A stretch of 6,750 bases of DNA, from positions 1-6,750 of the forward strand of contig JBMYQA010000315.1 in assembly GCA_049600855.1 (NCBI GenBank). The letters run 5' to 3'. The notes under the pieces were generated by a model, which saw only the letters and a list, made by a program, of their open reading frames with translations, was not told where the DNA came from and ran no database searches. Positions 1 to 6,349 of the stretch are shown here, piece after piece. The stretch comes from JBMYQA01 sp049600855 (GTDB lineage Bacteria; Bacteroidota; Bacteroidia; Cytophagales; Flammeovirgaceae). How positions within the stretch are numbered: the first letter of the stretch is position 1; each line of letters starts with the position of its first letter. The translations under genes and the position numbers were made by a program.

Positions 1-67
1 CCATTAAAATACGAAATCATGTACCAAAATAAGCCAAATGAGTTCGTTTAGCCACTTAACACTTAGA
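1..67 (-). repeat. Dispersed intergenic repeat, left copy (inverted relative to 6350-6416)
   Basis: The reverse complement of this stretch matches 6350-6416 without gaps at 55 of 67 positions. The first 40 bases (67 down to 28) are the best conserved, with 37 matches. The copy runs to the window edge, so its outer end is not visible. It lies in the gene-free DNA downstream of menA. The better conserved part holds an imperfect palindrome, aaatga-gt-tcgttt (36-49), whose only non-Watson-Crick pair would be a T-G wobble. Seen directly: the inverted match. Inferred: that it belongs to a family repeated elsewhere in the genome. No coding potential is evident. Confidence 0.75.
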
Positions 68-86
68 TGTCTCCTTACGTCGACAT
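67..86 (+). repeat. Small hairpin next to the left repeat copy
   Basis: The arms atgtc (67-71) and gacat (82-86) pair perfectly around a 10-base loop. The sequence is related to the larger hairpin at 6417-6454: both have the form agatNTCTCC, then ACG, then TCGANAT. The middle base pair of the arm is G-C here and T-A in the other copy, a compensatory change. Short intergenic elements of this kind (gatttctcc...ggtcgaaatgac) are, from memory, common in Bacteroidota genomes. The stem alone is too short to act as a strong terminator. Confidence 0.45.
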
Positions 87-167
87 GACAAAAAGAGCTT
101 TTTTCGCAAAAAACAAGCATTTTTCACAAAATGAGACTAATACACAACATAAAACTGATTTACTTTT

Positions 168-1064
168 TCAAGGAATCAACTGTCCTATTCCAAAAGTCAG
201 CACAAAAATTAAGGTGGTTAGCGCCATTTGTTTTAAGAATGGATCAAGTTCTTTAGGCTGGGTCAAGGTGGCTACAGCCTTTCCATTTTTAATGATTAAT
301 GGAATCGTCACCAAGAAAATCAACTGATAAATGCTCGAGAAGTCAAGCAGTACAAAAACCACTGCTGATAACATGCCTCCTATGAGCAAGCCCCAATGGT
401 AAATCACGGCTTTTTCACGACCGATACGCACAGGAATCGATCGTTTACCTGCTTTGGTATCTGATTGAATATCTCGGATATTATTTACATTTAATACCGC
501 AATGGCAAAAAAACCACAACTCAGCGAGGGCAGTAAATATTTCCAAGCAATTACGCCAGTATGCAAATAAAAGGTTCCCATTACACCCAATACGCCAAAA
601 AAGGCCAGTACCGAAATATCTCCTAAGCCAATGTAGCCATAGGGTTTACTTCCAGCGGTGTAGGTAATGGCGGCAATGATGGCCAACACGCCTAAACCTA
701 AAAACAACAATAAGGTTTGTAAACCTAATCCTGCAACATAAAGTAAGCTTAAACCTGAAATGAGCGATAATCCTCCAAATAGCATCATGGCTTTTTTCAT
801 CGCTTGCGCAGAGATGGCTCCAGATTGAACTGCTCGCTGTGGCCCTTCCCGATCTTTACTATCTGCCCCGTGAATGGAATCGCCATAATCGTTAGCCAGA
901 TTAGATAAAATTTGAAGAAAAATAGTGGTAAGTGAACAGAGGGCAAACACCCCTAAACGAAATCGGCTTTCGGCTGCTGCTAAAAAACTGCCCATTCCTA
1001 TACTCGCTAAGGCTAAAGGAAGTGTACGTAACCGAAAGGCTTCAAGCCATGCTTTCATATTCAT
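168..1064 (-). CDS. menA: 1,4-dihydroxy-2-naphthoate polyprenyltransferase (MenA)
   Basis: This integral membrane UbiA-superfamily prenyltransferase attaches a polyprenyl chain to 1,4-dihydroxy-2-naphthoate, giving demethylmenaquinone in menaquinone synthesis. The 298 residues match the usual MenA length of about 300. The first Mg-diphosphate motif is NDYGD (58-62), followed by the GADSKDREGPQRAVQSG stretch (66-82). The second is DIQSDTKAGKRS (198-209), which fits the MenA pattern of DxxxD then KAGKR. Several hydrophobic helices fill residues 14-32, 37-57, 93-136, 148-168, 176-194 and 222-258, and the chain ends in another helix (279-296). Met1 and Met3 are both possible starts; Met1 is used here. 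A good TAnnTTTG box lies 34 bases upstream of it. The upstream neighbour is a TPK-like gene, 104 bases away on the same strand. Function is secure; the exact prenyl chain length cannot be read. Confidence 0.95.
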   Translation of the reverse strand: MNMKAWLEAFRLRTLPLALASIGMGSFLAAAESRFRLGVFALCSLTTIFLQILSNLANDYGDSIHGADSKDREGPQRAVQSGAISAQAMKKAMMLFGGLSLISGLSLLYVAGLGLQTLLLFLGLGVLAIIAAITYTAGSKPYGYIGLGDISVLAFFGVLGVMGTFYLHTGVIAWKYLLPSLSCGFFAIAVLNVNNIRDIQSDTKAGKRSIPVRIGREKAVIYHWGLLIGGMLSAVVFVLLDFSSIYQLIFLVTIPLIIKNGKAVATLTQPKELDPFLKQMALTTLIFVLTFGIGQLIP

Positions 1065-1097
1065 ATCGCTGAATTGAGATGAAAATCATTGATAACG

Positions 1098-1105
1098 CAA
1101 AGATA
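1098..1105 (-). promoter_or_regulatory. Candidate -7 promoter box for menA
   Basis: On the minus strand this reads TATCTTTG, an exact match to TAnnTTTG, the -7 element known for the primary sigma factor of Bacteroidota. It ends 33 bases before the menA start, leaving a short leader of roughly 25-30 bases. No clear TTTG lies 19-21 bases further upstream, only a T-rich stretch, so the -33 element is weak. It suggests that menA can be transcribed apart from the TPK-like gene before it. Confidence 0.4.
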
Positions 1106-1168
1106 GAAGAGAAAGCTGAAAAACAGCATGATTTACTTTCAAAAATTACTGAAAGTTTCATATTTTTC

Positions 1169-1753
1169 TTACAACGCTTCCTTGACCCAAAAATACTCAG
1201 CAGCCGCTAATCGAATTAATCCATCCTGAATGACTTCAAACTCTTGTGCTTCCAATTTACTTAAATTTGAAGTATGGAGTTGCTCAACGCTTGATATCAC
1301 CTTAATGCGGCTTCCTTTTCGAAACCATTTTTCAAATCCATTTCGAGTTGAACGTACAACTCTTCCTGTTCCCACATAATACACTAAATCTAGCTCTTGA
1401 TGGAAGCTCGGCGTAAAGGGTTCTTCGATTAACTGACTAATATTGATCGCCTTATGCTGTCTGCTGGCTAATATTTCGATGCCTTTTGCTACGGTTACGT
1501 CTGTTGTACCCATCACCTCGATAGGCTGTTGAAATTCAACTTGTTCACGAACAGCTGCTTCACTCGTGGAGTGACATAATACGATATCTAGTTTTATGCC
1601 TAAACTTAAAGCTTTAGCTAAAGCAGGTTCTAAAATCAATACCACGGGACTCCAAGCTAATAAATCGCCTAGCCATTCTGCATTCAATAATTCAGGACTA
1701 GCCAGAATGAGCGCTGGTTCTTGCTCATCGCGTACAATATGATGTGATGACAT
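1169..1753 (-). CDS. Thiamin pyrophosphokinase-like protein, probably catalytically degenerate
   Basis: The start MSSHHIVRDEQEPALILA and the later LLAWSPVVLILEPALAKALSLGIKLDIVL (31-59) resemble, from memory, Bacteroidota proteins annotated as thiamin pyrophosphokinase, which transfers pyrophosphate from ATP to thiamin. True TPKs carry an acidic GDFD/GDLDS motif after 'GIKxDVVL' and a 'DKTD' motif before the helix. Here the equivalent sites read CHSTSE (60-65) and GTTDVTVAKG (82-91), so most Mg/ATP-binding acids are missing. The C-terminal part (about 139-194, FEKWFRKGSRIKVIS to the end) could be the beta-rich thiamin-binding half, also diverged. At 194 residues it is slightly shorter than usual TPKs. 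The reading frame is intact, with no sign of a frameshift. It lies between the phosphatase gene (117-base gap) and menA (104-base gap), all on one strand. Family placement is by recall and moderate; loss of activity is inference. Confidence 0.55.
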   Translation of the reverse strand: MSSHHIVRDEQEPALILASPELLNAEWLGDLLAWSPVVLILEPALAKALSLGIKLDIVLCHSTSEAAVREQVEFQQPIEVMGTTDVTVAKGIEILASRQHKAINISQLIEEPFTPSFHQELDLVYYVGTGRVVRSTRNGFEKWFRKGSRIKVISSVEQLHTSNLSKLEAQEFEVIQDGLIRLAAAEYFWVKEAL

Positions 1754-1870
1754 CTCAATCAGGGTTTCAGAGACTATTTGAACTTTTTCTTTCGGCGATA
1801 CAAAAAATTCAAACCGTCTTTCAATGATGGGCTAATTTACAGTAACTGTCTCAATTCTAACCCGTAAAGC

Positions 1871-3421
1871 CTAAATTTTCACTCCCATTACACAAATATC
1901 ATCTACTTGTGGTAAATCTCCTTTCCAATGAAGAAATGCTTGTTCCAATGCCATCTTTTGAGCGCTCATTGTTTCTTGATGGTGATCCAACAATAGTTTA
2001 CGGAATTGCTTAGGCATAAACTTTTTGTTATCTGGTCCCCCAAATTGATCAACTAGCCCATCCGAAAACAAGTACAGTTGATCACCCGCTTGCATCATAA
2101 CCTGATGATTCTCAAAAGGTTTGGGCTTCAGGTGTTTACCTACAGGTTGTCGTGTAGCTTTAATCACCTGCATCTGCTGTGCTCGAACCAAATAAAGGGA
2201 GTTATACGCACCTGCATAATTCAATTCTCGACTAGCTTTATGGTAACTACAAATTGCGATATCCATGCCATCAGTCATTTCCACATCGCTTTTCGCAAAG
2301 CTTTTTTCCAAAAGCGCTACAGCTAAATCCAGCATCTTATTGGGCTGTTTGACTTGCAGTTCTTTGACAATTTTAGTGAGCAGGTTACTACACATCACAC
2401 TTACCATTGCCCCTGGCACACCATGTCCTGTGCAATCCGCCACCGCAAAAAACAAATAATCACCTTCCTCTTCCATCCAATAAAAATCCCCTGAAACAAT
2501 ATCTTTTGGTTGATACCACACAAACGAATCTACGAAGTATTTATTCAACAATTGTGTGGATGGTAATATGGAATCCTGAATGCGTTTAGCAGCCGTAATG
2601 CTGGCAATGATATCCTCATTTTTGAGGCGCACTTCTGTCAGTGCTGCTTTTCTGAGCTGATTTACGCGCAACAGTACCACTCCTAAACCACTGATAATCA
2701 CCACAGCTCCTATCATAATCGAGATAAAAGCACGCTGATAATTGATGGTTTCTTCCTTTTCTTCAATATCTTCTTGTTGATCGGTGATAATTTCCTTGTG
2801 CTTGCTTAATTCTTCTTTTTGTGCCGTAATTTGTTCCTTCTGCTTTTCCACCTCCTTTCTTGCCGCAGCCAAAAGTTGAGCCCACTCTGCGGCTGACGTA
2901 ATTCTACTCGTATCGTCTAACAAGCTCTGTTCAATGACTGCGCCGTTACTTCTTAATACATTAGGTTCGATGGTAAAAAATATCTCGCGATTTTTATCGA
3001 GGTGCATGTTTAAGATTGAGGTGCCAAAGGGAAAGTTTTCGGTAAGAATAACATAAGGATGCCCTTTCAACTGTTCATTTAAACTACTAATCCGAATCTT
3101 ACTCGTACCTGAAACGTACAATAAATCCACAGGCTCCACTTGCTTCATGCGCTTAAAATGAAGTACTTCTAACGGTTTTCCGTGAATTTCCAACTGGCTT
3201 TCCCGATTTTTGAGTTCTTTAAATAGCTCATTTAATTCACGACTTCTTCCATAAAGTGCAATTTTATACGTAGAAAACCCTGTGGCAGCTGGAAAAGAAA
3301 TTCGTTCACCAACTTTTACAATAAAATCAGCCTTTCTTTTTACCACTAAAGTATCTAGCTGATTTGCCGACAGATTAAAACAAAGCAGGAATAACACGTA
3401 AAAACAACTAACTCTTTTCAT
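1871..3421 (-). CDS. Membrane SpoIIE/PP2C-type protein phosphatase with YfiR-like periplasmic domain
   Basis: This is likely a sensor phosphatase that removes phosphate from serine/threonine of a cytoplasmic partner, typically an anti-sigma antagonist (STAS) protein in this family. Numbering is from the ATG at 3421, giving 516 residues. A Sec signal peptide covers 1-19 (MKRVSCFYVLFLLCFNLSA). Residues of about 28-168 resemble the YfiR (DUF4154) fold: a KADFIVKVGERISFP opening, a central 'VDLLYVSGT', then 'HPYVILTE' and an 'INFFT'-like stretch reading IFFTIEP. A charged coiled coil follows (about 180-228), then one membrane helix (about 232-252). The linker AKRIQDSILP (278-287) leads into the phosphatase domain: SGDFYW (D312), ADCTGHGVPG (D329), DGMD (384-387), FSDG (D454) and DDICVMGV (507-514). 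All expected metal-binding acids are present. No cysteines remain in the periplasmic part. An upstream in-frame GTG at 3430 is possible, but the ATG begins a normal signal peptide. The substrate is not visible in the window. Confidence 0.9.
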   Translation of the reverse strand: MKRVSCFYVLFLLCFNLSANQLDTLVVKRKADFIVKVGERISFPAATGFSTYKIALYGRSRELNELFKELKNRESQLEIHGKPLEVLHFKRMKQVEPVDLLYVSGTSKIRISSLNEQLKGHPYVILTENFPFGTSILNMHLDKNREIFFTIEPNVLRSNGAVIEQSLLDDTSRITSAAEWAQLLAAARKEVEKQKEQITAQKEELSKHKEIITDQQEDIEEKEETINYQRAFISIMIGAVVIISGLGVVLLRVNQLRKAALTEVRLKNEDIIASITAAKRIQDSILPSTQLLNKYFVDSFVWYQPKDIVSGDFYWMEEEGDYLFFAVADCTGHGVPGAMVSVMCSNLLTKIVKELQVKQPNKMLDLAVALLEKSFAKSDVEMTDGMDIAICSYHKASRELNYAGAYNSLYLVRAQQMQVIKATRQPVGKHLKPKPFENHQVMMQAGDQLYLFSDGLVDQFGGPDNKKFMPKQFRKLLLDHHQETMSAQKMALEQAFLHWKGDLPQVDDICVMGVKI

Positions 3422-3501
3422 TGCAAACACACTAGGTTAATTGATGAAACTGCTTTATCAGAAAATGGAGCACAAAAAATAGCTGTTAAAAATTCACTAC
3501 G

Positions 3502-3533
3502 CAAAATGTAACGAATTTATTGCTATCGCCAAA
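3502..3533 (-). promoter_or_regulatory. Candidate promoter for the phosphatase gene
   Basis: Reading the minus strand, TTTG (3533-3530) is followed after 19 bases by TACATTTTG (3510-3502). This is close to the Bacteroidota pattern TTTG-N19-21-TAnnTTTG, with one extra base inside the -7 box. It would give a leader of roughly 75 bases before the ATG at 3421. The extra base keeps the confidence modest. Confidence 0.35.
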
Positions 3534-3696
3534 TTTCTTTCCCTTTAAACCTAACGTTTTTATAGCTTGTTTTGGTGTTAGTTCGGTTTAACTTTAAATC
3601 AAGGAATTGAGCAGACTCTTCGTAATCCAAGCCTCCTACTTCACTACCTGAAATCAGCTGGTTTATACAAGATCGTCAGTAATAAGTAACATTACT

Positions 3697-3709
3697 AGGC
3701 AATTTGCCT
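3697..3709. promoter_or_regulatory. 13-base palindrome, possible operator upstream of mlaE
   Basis: The arms aggcaa and ttgcct are perfect inverted copies around one central base. The palindrome ends 8 bases before the candidate -7 box TAACTTTG, a position where a bound repressor would block RNA polymerase. A weaker repeat just upstream (agtaat at 3678-3683, attact at 3691-3696) may be part of the same site or chance. There is no regulator gene next to it, so the binding protein is unknown. Confidence 0.3.
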
Positions 3710-3717
3710 CCATTTAT

Positions 3718-3725
3718 TAACTTTG
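3718..3725 (+). promoter_or_regulatory. Candidate -7 box for the mlaE-mlaF operon
   Basis: TAACTTTG matches the TAnnTTTG consensus exactly and ends 31 bases before the mlaE ATG, giving a plausible leader of about 25 bases. The expected -33 TTTG is not present at the proper distance. A TTTG at 3703-3706 is only 11 bases away, too close. Confidence 0.35.
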
Positions 3726-3756
3726 AAGGCGATACAAAAAAACCAACCATCTATCC

Positions 3757-4485
3757 ATGAAAAGTATTGGCAAATTCATGATCTTCATGGGGCGGCTATT
3801 CACCAATATGGAATCTCCCAGGGTGTATTTGCGCCAGTTCTTCGAAGAATGTATTCTGATTGGCATCGACTCGATTTTCATTGTGGTAATTGTTTCCATA
3901 TTCATCGGAGCCGTAACAGCCGTTCAGACTGCCTACAACCTCATTAGTCCACTCATTCCGCTCTACATCATTGGTACGCTAGTGCGAGATATGGCTTTAC
4001 TCGAATTGGCTCCGACCTTTACCGCTGTGGTATTTGCGGGTAAAGTAGGCTCCAGTATTGCCGGTGGCTTAGGAACCATGAAAATCACTGAACAGGTAGA
4101 TGCCCTCGAAGTAATGGGGATTAATTCGGTTTCTTATTTGGTGCTTCCAAAAATCTTGGCAGGAGTGGTCATGTACCCCATGTTGGTTGTTTTAGCGGCT
4201 TTTCTAGCAATTGCTGGTGGTTATGTGGCCGGAACATTAGGAGGACTCCTCACGCCTTATGAATATGAATATGGCATTCAGATTGATTTTATTGAATTCA
4301 ACGTGACCTTTGGTTTAATCAAATCTTTTGTATTTGCCTTTTTGATTACTGCCATTTCTTCATTTAAAGGATATTATACCCGAGGCGGTGCTTTGGAAGT
4401 GGGTAAAGCCAGTACTTCTGCCGTAACCAATAGCTGTATTGCCGTATTATGCGCAGATTTCTTATTAGCTCAATTGCTGCTCTGA
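3757..4485 (+). CDS. mlaE: MlaE-family ABC transporter permease
   Basis: This is the inner-membrane permease subunit of an MCE-type lipid transporter, the family that moves phospholipids between the inner and outer membranes. The N-terminal amphipathic stretch (about 1-30, with MGRLFTNMESP) precedes a first long helix (36-60). The family hallmark is at 94-133: AGKVGSSIAGGLGTMKITEQ (94-113), then VDALEVMGIN and YLVLPK. This is the cytoplasmic coupling region that contacts the ATPase. More membrane helices lie at 134-160 and 181-200, and the chain ends SFKGYYTRGGALEVGKASTS (202-221), then a final helix. At 242 residues it is slightly shorter than E. coli MlaE (about 260), as expected where the N-terminus is compact. 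It is 24 bases upstream of the ATPase gene, surely one operon. No mlaD (MCE) or mlaB gene follows. Confidence 0.92.
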   Translation: MKSIGKFMIFMGRLFTNMESPRVYLRQFFEECILIGIDSIFIVVIVSIFIGAVTAVQTAYNLISPLIPLYIIGTLVRDMALLELAPTFTAVVFAGKVGSSIAGGLGTMKITEQVDALEVMGINSVSYLVLPKILAGVVMYPMLVVLAAFLAIAGGYVAGTLGGLLTPYEYEYGIQIDFIEFNVTFGLIKSFVFAFLITAISSFKGYYTRGGALEVGKASTSAVTNSCIAVLCADFLLAQLLL

Positions 4486-4509
4486 TTATACCACAACTAA
4501 TTTCACAAC

Positions 4510-5271
4510 ATGATTGAAATCAGAAATATTCAAAAAGCATTTGCCGATAAAGAAGTACTCAAAGGCATTGACGCTACGTTTTACCAAGGAAAAACCAATA
4601 TGATTATTGGTGCGAGTGGTACGGGAAAAAGTGTGTTACTCAAATGCATTGTTGGGTTAATTACGCCTGATACTGGAGAAGTGCTGTACAGTAATCGAGA
4701 TTTCTACAATTCGGGAAGAGATGTAAAAAAGCAAATTCGTCGGGAGATTGGTATGCTTTTTCAAGGAGGCGCTTTATTCGATTCCAAAACGGTAGAACAA
4801 AATGTTAGTTTCCCCCTCGACATGCTCACCTCCATGACGACTAAGGAAAAACAAGAACGGGTGTACTATTGCCTCGATCGGGTAGGACTTTCTGGTTCGG
4901 AAAAGAAAATGCCTTCGGAAATTAGTGGTGGCATGCAAAAACGCGTGGGCATTGCCCGTGCCATCGTCATGAATTCCCAATACCTGTTTTGCGATGAGCC
5001 CAACTCTGGCCTTGATCCACAAACGGCTTTAATGATTGATAACCTCATTCAGGAAATTACCCATGAGTTTAACCTCACCACCGTAGTTGTTTCTCACGAT
5101 ATGAACTCGATGTTAGAAATTGGGGAAAACATCATCTTTATGCACGAGGGTCATAAAGTTTGGGAAGGCAGTAGCAGCAGTATTAAAGATTCTACTTCTG
5201 AAGAATTAAATCAGTTTATATTTGCCAACAAACTCATGCGCCAGTATAAAAGCGGACAACTCGGCATGTAA
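4510..5271 (+). CDS. mlaF: MlaF-family ABC transporter ATP-binding protein
   Basis: This is the cytoplasmic ATPase that powers the MlaE permease encoded just upstream. All motifs of an active ABC ATPase are present: Walker A GASGTGKS (34-41), Q-loop FQGGALFDS (84-92), signature ISGGMQKRVGIARA (138-151), Walker B YLFCDEP (158-164, catalytic E163), D-loop SGLDP (166-170) and switch histidine SHD (H196). The 'FQGGALFDS' and 'SGGMQKR' forms are typical of the MlaF branch. A C-terminal tail of about 35 residues (219-253) follows the core; in E. coli MlaF such a tail reaches across the dimer, and I infer a similar role. The length of 253 fits the family. The next gene, msrB, starts 59 bases downstream without a visible terminator between, so read-through is possible. 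Confidence 0.93.
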   Translation: MIEIRNIQKAFADKEVLKGIDATFYQGKTNMIIGASGTGKSVLLKCIVGLITPDTGEVLYSNRDFYNSGRDVKKQIRREIGMLFQGGALFDSKTVEQNVSFPLDMLTSMTTKEKQERVYYCLDRVGLSGSEKKMPSEISGGMQKRVGIARAIVMNSQYLFCDEPNSGLDPQTALMIDNLIQEITHEFNLTTVVVSHDMNSMLEIGENIIFMHEGHKVWEGSSSSIKDSTSEELNQFIFANKLMRQYKSGQLGM

Positions 5272-5330
5272 AACCAATTCCCTTCCACATTTGTTATGGA
5301 GGTATTGATCGTTTTAACTAAAAACTCATC

Positions 5331-5744
5331 ATGGCTGATAATCAAGATAAAATCATACGTACAGAAGAAGAGTGGAAAGAGATTCTCACTCCTGAACAAT
5401 ATTATATCGCCCGTCAGAAAGGCACAGAACGCGCATTTACTGGCATTTATCACAATCATAAAGGCGATGGCATTTATCGGTGCTCGGCTTGTGGAAATGA
5501 ATTGTTCGATTCGAACACCAAATTCGATTCAGGTTGTGGGTGGCCGAGCTTCTATGATGCTTTAGACAAAAGCAAAGTGAATGAACATTTAGACACTTCA
5601 CATGGGATGATTCGCACTGAAATTACCTGTGCAAGATGTGACGCGCACCTCGGTCATGTGTTCAATGATGGTCCCAACCCGACGGGCTTGCGTTACTGCA
5701 TTAACTCAGTATCCTTAGACTTTGAAGATCGTTCCGCTCATTAG
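5331..5744 (+). CDS. msrB: Peptide methionine-(R)-S-oxide reductase (MsrB)
   Basis: This cytoplasmic enzyme reduces methionine-R-sulfoxide in proteins back to methionine, using thioredoxin. Its 137 residues are a complete single-domain MsrB. The zinc site is formed by two CxxC pairs: CSAC (C51, C54) and CARC (C100, C103). The catalytic cysteine is C123 in RYCINSVSLDF. GCGWPSF (68-74) carries C69 at a position where many MsrBs have the resolving cysteine. HLGHVFNDGP (106-115) is the conserved substrate-side loop. There is no signal peptide and no fused MsrA domain. The chosen ATG begins MADNQDKIIRTEEEWKEILT, a normal MsrB start. A stem-loop follows 4 bases after the stop codon. Assignment is very secure. 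Confidence 0.96.
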   Translation: MADNQDKIIRTEEEWKEILTPEQYYIARQKGTERAFTGIYHNHKGDGIYRCSACGNELFDSNTKFDSGCGWPSFYDALDKSKVNEHLDTSHGMIRTEITCARCDAHLGHVFNDGPNPTGLRYCINSVSLDFEDRSAH

Positions 5745-5748
5745 CTTG

Positions 5749-5770
5749 CATCGGGTTTCTGAACCCGATG
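5749..5770 (+). terminator. Stem-loop after msrB, possible terminator
   Basis: The arms catcgggtt (5749-5757) and aacccgatg (5762-5770) pair perfectly over 9 bases with a 4-base loop (tctg). The structure begins just after the msrB stop codon. It is not followed by a run of T (the next bases are tcatccctc), so it is not a classic intrinsic terminator. It could instead be a processing or stability element between msrB and the phosphoesterase gene. Confidence 0.4.
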
Positions 5771-5810
5771 TCATCCCTCACCAACCTAACACTAACGCAT
5801 CAACACCTCC

Positions 5811-6320
5811 ATGAAAATTGCCCTACTTTCAGATACACACAGCCATGTAGAAGAAGCTTTATTCAAACATGTAACAGATTGTGACGAAATCTGGCATGCT
5901 GGCGATATCGGATCATTTGAGGTAACAGATCGCTTAGCAGCCGTAAAGCCCTTGCGTGCCGTGCATGGCAATATTGATGATAAATTAATCCAAAAAGAAT
6001 TTCCTCCACATCAAATTTTCATGTGTGAAGGCGTGAAGGTTTGGATCACACACATTGGTGGCTATCCTCCCAAATACACGAAGCAACTAAAACAACAGTT
6101 AGACGAAATCAGGCCACAGCTATTTATTTGCGGGCATTCTCATATCCTACGCGTAATTGCCGATCCTGATCGAAAATTGTTACATATGAACCCTGGAGCC
6201 CTTGGGAATCATGGTTTTCATCGGGTGAAGACCATGCTCAAATTCCAGATTAACGCAGGAAAAATTAGTGATGTCAACGTGATTGAGTTTGGAAAACGCG
6301 GGGCTATTCCTAGAAATTAG
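5811..6320 (+). CDS. YfcE/MJ0936-type metallophosphoesterase
   Basis: This is a small cytoplasmic calcineurin-like phosphodiesterase of the Metallophos_2 family; the natural substrate of this group is mostly unknown. Every metal-binding motif is present: DTH (D8, H10), GDIGS (D32), HGNID (N54), THIGGYPP (H81) and GHSH (H109, H111), with the family-typical NPGA following at 127-130. The 169 residues match the single-domain members (about 160-185). The protein starts straight into the first beta strand (MKIALLSDTHS), so the start is reliable. It lies 66 bases after msrB on the same strand, with a stem-loop in the gap, so it may have its own transcript. After its stop comes repeat-bearing DNA. 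Confidence 0.92.
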   Translation: MKIALLSDTHSHVEEALFKHVTDCDEIWHAGDIGSFEVTDRLAAVKPLRAVHGNIDDKLIQKEFPPHQIFMCEGVKVWITHIGGYPPKYTKQLKQQLDEIRPQLFICGHSHILRVIADPDRKLLHMNPGALGNHGFHRVKTMLKFQINAGKISDVNVIEFGKRGAIPRN

Positions 6321-6349
6321 AAGCATTTGCGCTCCCGCTTTGATAGATT

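Larger units (their letters stand above)
3422..3756. other. Divergent intergenic region between the phosphatase gene and mlaE
   Basis: This is 335 AT-rich bases between two genes that point away from each other, so it must hold the control sequences of both. It contains the candidate minus-strand promoter at 3502-3533, a 13-base palindrome at 3697-3709 and a candidate plus-strand -7 box at 3718-3725. I found no open frame longer than about 16 codons with a convincing start in the part I read, and no tRNA-like or riboswitch-like structure. The middle (about 3540-3660) shows nothing I can name. Confidence 0.6.

Noticed and set aside
85..125. A-T hairpins downstream of menA as an intrinsic terminator
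   Set aside because: The runs aaaaagagctttttt and ttttttcgcaaaaaa can pair, but only with A-T pairs and very small loops; the region is simply AT-rich, and no GC stem supports a terminator call.
67..327. 86-codon plus-strand frame at the left edge
   Set aside because: Most of it lies antisense to the end of menA and the rest covers the hairpin and AT-rich spacer; the protein has low complexity and no recognisable motif.
2078..2589. Three plus-strand frames inside the phosphatase gene
   Set aside because: They are antisense to the conserved PP2C domain and show no motifs or plausible start context.
3422..3430. Upstream GTG start for the phosphatase, adding three residues
   Set aside because: The ATG at 3421 begins a textbook signal peptide (MKR followed by a hydrophobic run), so the GTG extension adds nothing and is less likely.
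3571..3596. TTTG followed by TAACTTTA as a second plus-strand promoter
   Set aside because: The spacer is only 14 bases instead of about 19-21, the -7 box has a mismatch, and the start would lie over 150 bases from mlaE.
3723..3947. 74-codon plus-strand frame overlapping the start of mlaE
   Set aside because: It overlaps the clearly coding mlaE frame, and its composition (rich in His, Arg and Cys) is that of a shifted reading of that gene.
5296..5565. 89-codon plus-strand frame overlapping msrB
   Set aside because: It is out of frame with msrB, whose zinc and catalytic cysteines prove the real frame.
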